A stretch of DNA of 21,117 nucleotides from Haplomitrium mnioides (lineage: Eukaryota; Marchantiophyta; Haplomitriopsida; Calobryales). Within the stretch, counting starts at the first letter, position 1; every line of letters starts with the position of its first letter. The translations under genes were made by a program, and so were the position numbers. Location: assembly GCA_049999725.1 (NCBI GenBank), contig JBNGIS010017732.1, positions 1-21,117 on the forward strand, given 5' to 3'. Of this stretch, positions 16,880 to 21,117 are shown in pieces. The notes under the pieces are model-generated. The model was not told the origin of the DNA and made no database searches. It saw nothing but the letters and a program-made list of their open reading frames with translations.

Positions 16880-17000
16880 AAAATTCCCATTTTTCAATAC
16901 TAAATCTTAGAAAATGGTTTTTGTGATTGCAAAATGAAACAAGAACTTGGTAGTGGTTCCTCATTCAAAGTAGAAGTTGTTAAAGTTATACTTGAGAGTT
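16880..17000 (-). repeat. Dispersed repeat family, copy C (inverted)
   Basis: The core at 16940-16983, reverse complemented, reads ACTTCTACTTTGAATGAGG then AACCACTACCAAGTTCTTG. This aligns with D (CCACTACTTTGAACCAGG then AACACGCTACTCAGAACAAG). It lies 0.2 kb left of solo LTR 2, with copy D in opposite orientation just to the right of that LTR. Confidence 0.55.
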
Positions 17001-17191
17001 TTACTTATCTAGCAAGTTGAGATCACACACAATGCTATGTTCTTATAAGGAAGAAAATATTATGCAAATATTTCTTTACTAATCCAAAAATATTGAAGAA
17101 ATGTCAATCATGATGATGCTTATCACTCCATCACTCTTTGGCTAGGCTTCAAATGCACATTGATAAATCAAAATCAATCAAATTAGGTAAG

Positions 17192-17196
17192 GTAGC
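17192..17196. repeat. Target site duplication, left (GTAGC)
   Basis: GTAGC precedes the TG of the 3745-bp unit and recurs directly after its CA at 20942-20946. Confidence 0.9.
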
Positions 17197-17574
17197 TGTT
17201 AGGGTCCAGGATGGGAATTAAAGATGCACGCACAGAGAGGCAAAGGAGGAAGAAGTTAAGGAAAATGAAGAAAGCAAGCAGGCGAATGGCAGAAATGGCG
17301 AACAACAGACCTTGTCCAAATAGAAGGACGAAAGATTCTCAGAAGTTGAATCCAAAGACTTTTATAATTCTAGTTGGAAAACTTTTTATTATACTTAAAG
17401 TAGGAAATCTTCTTTAGGATCTAAAACTGCAATTGTAGGAATAGCATGTGTTTTCTGAATTTCAGGTACCAATCAAATCTAGCAACAGATCACTCAAGGA
17501 CAACAACAGCTCAGATATGCGAAATGGAGATAAACAGAGAATAACGCTTCAACAAGAAGAAGATAAGGAAGTCA

Positions 17575-17635
17575 GTCAGTTTGTAAGTCAGGTGTGTGAG
17601 TAAGTCAGTATGTTTGTAAGTCAGGTGGGTGAGTA
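17575..17635. repeat. GT-rich imperfect tandem duplication in solo LTR 2
   Basis: GTCAGT..TTTGTAAGTCAGGTG followed by G/T-rich GTGAGTA occurs twice, at about 17575-17603 and 17604-17635. It is not obvious in copy 1 (about 5380-5420 is only generally GT-rich), so it is probably specific to this copy. Confidence 0.7.
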
Positions 17636-20600
17636 TAGATAGTAATGTATAGAGATGTACCTGTTCGTGTGTGTTGTTCCTAGATTTTTGGAAATTATTA
17701 TGGGTTAGTAAATAATAAGTATAATAGTAAATATTTAGTAAAATATTAATAAATCGCTAATTATACCTAAGCTACCAGCCAAGCCAAGGAGGGAAAAAGA
17801 AGGGATAAAATGGATGAAGAGGATCATTTTGATCCAACGGGAGAGGTTGAAAGTGGAATTCCCGCCGGTGGGAATTAGGGCCACTTTCATAAAGGGAAAG
17901 AAAAAAGAAAGGACTGACTCTCTCTCTTGCGCGGCGGAGTGTTTTGGTGAAGAAAGGAGTTTCCTTGGGGCTGGAGGCGAGAGAAGCACCGCAGGGAGGC
18001 ATGGGTGTGAATTTTCTTGGTGATCCCAACGAGGGAGGAAGATTGCTCTTATCGAACTGTATGCATGCAGCTCTGGAGACTTGAGTCGAATCCATAGGTG
18101 AAGAAAGAGGGGTTGGGACATGATGAAGGGTGTTTGTTTGTGGCTGTCCAACAAACCTTTGCATGAGGAAAGTGGCAGAATAGAGTGATTCTTGGGGCCT
18201 ACGTAAGGTGGCTATCTACATTTTTGTGCGACAAAATCTGCAACTGGAGTTCTCGAGTGCATGTGAGTTTCTAAGGAGAAAATGAGGTATCGAAGGGTGA
18301 GAATATCTTGGGCCGCTTGGTAAGAAAGATCATAGTTAGAAAAGTATGGGACCAAGCACGAGAGAACAGATACATCAAACCTGCAGAGCTACTTGTAAGT
18401 AAGAGTGTGTAGACATTGACATGGAGGCAAGAGTTTTATGGGAAAAATTTGAAATGCACGTTTTCAGAAGGCAATTCTACAGAAGATCCGCATTCAAAGT
18501 TTGAGCGGTGACTGCAAGGATGATTGATGACATTAAGGAGAGGGAGGAGGCTAAAAGATTCGCGATGGAGGAAGGTGGTGACCCATGAATTTTGCATAAT
18601 CTGATTCGTGACAGAAATGTAGAGAGGAGGCCGAACCATGTCACGATTGGTAGTGGAGCATTAGGCCGCCGTTTGAAAATTTTATGGTCGCCGCCGGTCG
18701 AGAACCGGGTATCTCTCCAGTGTTATGCCATTTTGGGAGAAAGACTAGGGAGAAGGAGTGGCGAACGGCTTCAGAAGATTTAGCTGTGGGAGCGAAGTGA
18801 AAGGAACAGGGAGTCCAGCCGCGTCATACAGAGGAGTATACAGCCATCAGTTGATCTAAGCTTGAGCACCCAAGCCTCGAGATAATGCAGAAAGAAGGTG
18901 TGGCCATTGTGAAGGGGTGGACTCAAGGCTGCATGGGAAGGAAAATCACAGCCAGAAGGAATAGAGGGTCGACCATCGCAAGGAGAAGGAGCATCTAAGA
19001 CGAGCAAAGTCCACAATTAATTCACACCAGTCTGAGGATGCCGAAGAATCGGGTTCTGTTTTAGGTAGTCGATTTTCCCATGAAGAAGTGCACATGTCGT
19101 TGAAATCAGGGAGTGTCTGCCTTACATTCGCGCTATCTGTTGGACCTTGAGGCCTTGCGCCTCTCTCTCTGTTAGTTGAATCTGAACTCTCAGCATAGAA
19201 TCGAGGCCTCTCCAAGTTGATTGCAGTGCCATTGTCGACCGCGTTCAGAAGCTGATAAAAGCAATGGAGAAAGTTAAGAAAAGAGAGGAGTATTGACAGG
19301 CCATAGGTGATTACAGAAGAAGTAGGCGCGAATCTGGTTCTCTAGATCAATCAACCCAATTCAGGAGGGTTCTGTGCAGTGATGTTGCACTCCCTGCCTA
19401 CATTCGCAGTTGAGTTGACATCAAAGGAAGCAGAGGATGCATTGGGCGGTGAGGAGTGATCGATTGCTCATCGACCTGGTGCTGGCCAATGGTGGCTGAT
19501 GAACAAATTGACGACGAGAAGCAGACGCGGTCTTGCAGGTTCCAAAGCGCCAGGAAAGTTTGGAGTATACAAGGAAGAATACAATGCATAGAAAAGGGGG
19601 TATGTAGGGGACAAATCGATGCATGTGACAAGGGCTCCTTTGGGAAATGGTGAAATGAAGGAAGGTCAGCTCATTGGGGAAGGACTTAGTATAAGAACAT
19701 GACTGAGGTGTGGATTTAAATAGAAAACAATCGAAGAAAGGAAAAGGTCGACGTAACCTCTCGGTATATGGATACAGTGCGGTGGAATATTGGGGAGTTA
19801 ATGGTGGTGACCAGTGGTGTCTAGCACACGAAGGACTAAGGGCTGGAAGTGAAGAACAATGGTGGAGGAATAGCAAAGAGGTAGGGGTAAATGTGGAGTC
19901 AGAATAGGAGTAAAGAGGAATAGTGGGTGACGGAGTGGAGATTTTGAGTTGAGAAGACTATTGCAGGGACGAGGATGGATATACTAGGGCCATGGATGAG
20001 GAAGAAAGTAAGACGCTGTACAAGACGTGTAGACTATAGTAGGTGAAGAAGAAGAAAGCTCAGGGAATGGTTGATGGGTATACAATTGGGGTAGAAAAGA
20101 AGGTTCGTGGTATCAGAGGTTCATTGATGAAGACGTCACCGGTGCAGATGATATATTCCCAAGATGGCTGGTGGCGAAGGTAATAAAATATTTAGGAAAG
20201 TCCGAAACACGTGGGTTGTGTGTTTATGTAATTGGGTGAGTGTGTATAGCGAGGTAACTTCTGTGTTTCCTATTCTGGTCCTAGCAATCTGTTTCTGTGG
20301 TAAAGTAGTGAGGGTTAAGTGTAAGGGTATGTCCCGTTGTCAAGTAGTAGGAGAAGAAAAGATACAGGGATGAGGCTGCAGTGTGTTGAACTCCAGTAGT
20401 GATCTGTAGGATCGAAAAACCTTTTTGTATGGGTACTTGTTAATTTTGTTATTCAGGATGGTTAGTGAATACTTGAGTATGTGCTTGAGTTTCCCGTATG
20501 ATTGAATGTGAGCTTCGTTATTCCCAAAGTTATAACATATAAAATTTCAGACGCATTTGACTTATTTCCTTTATGCTCTAGGTACTTAACCCTGAACCTT

Positions 20601-20643
20601 GAGACCAACCAGCAAGCCATAAGTTGTGTGCAAGTTCCGAATC

Positions 20644-20819
20644 GGTCCTGAGGGAAGAGAAGCACCCTCACGGCTCCTTGTGTCCTGGTGGACTTCACTA
20701 CCACCACGACCAAGTGTTACCTTTGACAGCCGATCCTGGGGGGAAGAAGCACCCTCACGATCCCTTGTATCCTAGTGGACCTTACTACCACCACGATCAA
20801 GTGTCAGCCTAGATAGCCC
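20644..20819. repeat. 88-bp tandem repeat near the end of solo LTR 2
   Basis: Units at about 20644-20731 and 20732-20819 correspond one to one with 8643-8729 and 8730-8816 of copy 1. Conserved words are GAAGCACCCTCACG, TCCTTGTGTCCTGGTGGAC and CACTACCACCACGA. Short internal complementary arms (GGTGG/CCACC) could form a small hairpin in each unit. Confidence 0.85.
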
Positions 20820-20941
20820 GATCAACGGGGTTTCCTTACTTACCCAAGCTGTTATTCAACTTTAGAAGTTAGGCATATACTACAACAACCAACCTATCAT
20901 CAGGGCTCCTCCCCCTATGCCCTGAACTCAAAGACCTAACA

Positions 20942-20946
20942 GTAGC
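20942..20946. repeat. Target site duplication, right (GTAGC)
   Basis: Matches 17192-17196. Confidence 0.9.
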
Positions 20947-21019
20947 AAAGAATTGACCAAGAGAAAGCCTTGTTGCAAAAAACAAATGTTGATAAACTTT
21001 TTTGTTGGAATTGTGTTAC

Positions 21020-21117
21020 TAACTATTTACAGCCTACAACAGAGGCTAAAGATCTTGTATAAAAACAACCACTACTTTGAACCAGGAACACGCTACTCAG
21101 AACAAGAACTTTTTTTT
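21020..21117 (+). repeat. Dispersed repeat family, copy D (direct), truncated by window end
   Basis: The core at 21064-21117 (AACAACCACTACTTTGAACC to GAACTTTTTTTT) matches the reverse complement of A at 139-191 well. It is in opposite orientation to copy C. The outer end lies outside the window. Confidence 0.65.

Larger units (their letters stand above)
17197..20941. mobile_element. Solo LTR of the same very-long-LTR family, copy 2
   Basis: It begins TGTTAGGGTCCAGGATGGG and ends CTCAAAGACCTAACA. It is homologous to 4963-8938 along its length: the first 120 bp, the GGATCTAAAA/GCAATTGTAGG zone (about 17414), the GCCAAGCCAA and GCGCGGCGG zones (about 17777 and 17930), and the tandem block near the right end. 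Length 3745 bp, about 230 bp shorter than copy 1, with the loss mostly in the purine-rich middle. No protein domain and no internal long direct repeats, so it is read as a solo LTR. Sampled ends are roughly 80-85% alike by eye, so the two copies are not a recent pair. It sits between repeats C and D. Confidence 0.85.

Noticed and set aside
1-21117. tRNA, rRNA, CRISPR or bacterial operon features
   Set aside because: No cloverleaf-type conserved boxes, no rRNA segments, no regularly spaced identical repeats and no ribosome-binding-site-led gene strings were seen; the context is eukaryotic.

Overview
This looks like a piece of a large, repeat-rich land-plant nuclear genome. The signs are a chromodomain-bearing Ty3/gypsy retrotransposon with an initiator-Met-type primer binding site, plant-style TATA boxes with a G-box and an E2F site, AT-rich spacers, nested LTR insertions, and no intact cellular gene. 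I cannot name the species. Nearly every coding stretch is broken, so this is a transposon graveyard with a few possible host or transposon gene remnants.

Layout. Positions 1-4605: a dispersed repeat (A, inverted), then a badly frameshifted minus-strand pseudogene (about 248-2002). Next is a compact divergent promoter (about 2179-2280: two outward TATA boxes, one G-box, one E2F site), then plus-strand pseudogene remnants from 2461 whose first segment faintly resembles a replication protein A OB-fold. Positions 4606-13930: a minus-strand chromovirus array. In transcription order it runs: 5' LTR (13501-13930), primer binding site, decayed protease, deleted RT/RNase H, decayed integrase, a partial LTR (11582-11675), then a second body with RT, RNase H, integrase and chromodomain (11581-9035), and a 3' LTR (4606-4962 plus 8944-9021). 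That 3' LTR is split by a 3976-bp unit (4963-8938) with TG...CA ends and a 5-bp target duplication, read as a solo LTR of a different, very-long-LTR family. It contains a 100-N assembly gap.

Positions 13931-16900: AT-rich spacer, a second copy of the dispersed repeat (B, direct), and an unassigned single-frame remnant with three stops (15961-16494). Positions 16880-21117: a third copy of the dispersed repeat (C, inverted), a second solo LTR of the long family (17197-20941, 3745 bp, target duplication GTAGC), and a fourth copy (D, direct) running off the window end.

How it fits together. The chromovirus array is older than the solo LTR inside it, and the partial LTR at 11582-11675 preserves the unoccupied target sequence. 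The A/B and C/D repeats face opposite ways around their contents, as terminal inverted repeats would. This suggests, without proof, an unidentified transposon family: A-B could bound a decayed autonomous copy carrying the divergent gene pair, and C-D a short non-autonomous copy of roughly 0.5 kb split by the second solo LTR. All premature stops in the better-preserved chromovirus body can be explained by C-to-T or G-to-A changes with no frameshift, the pattern expected of a long-methylated, silenced element.
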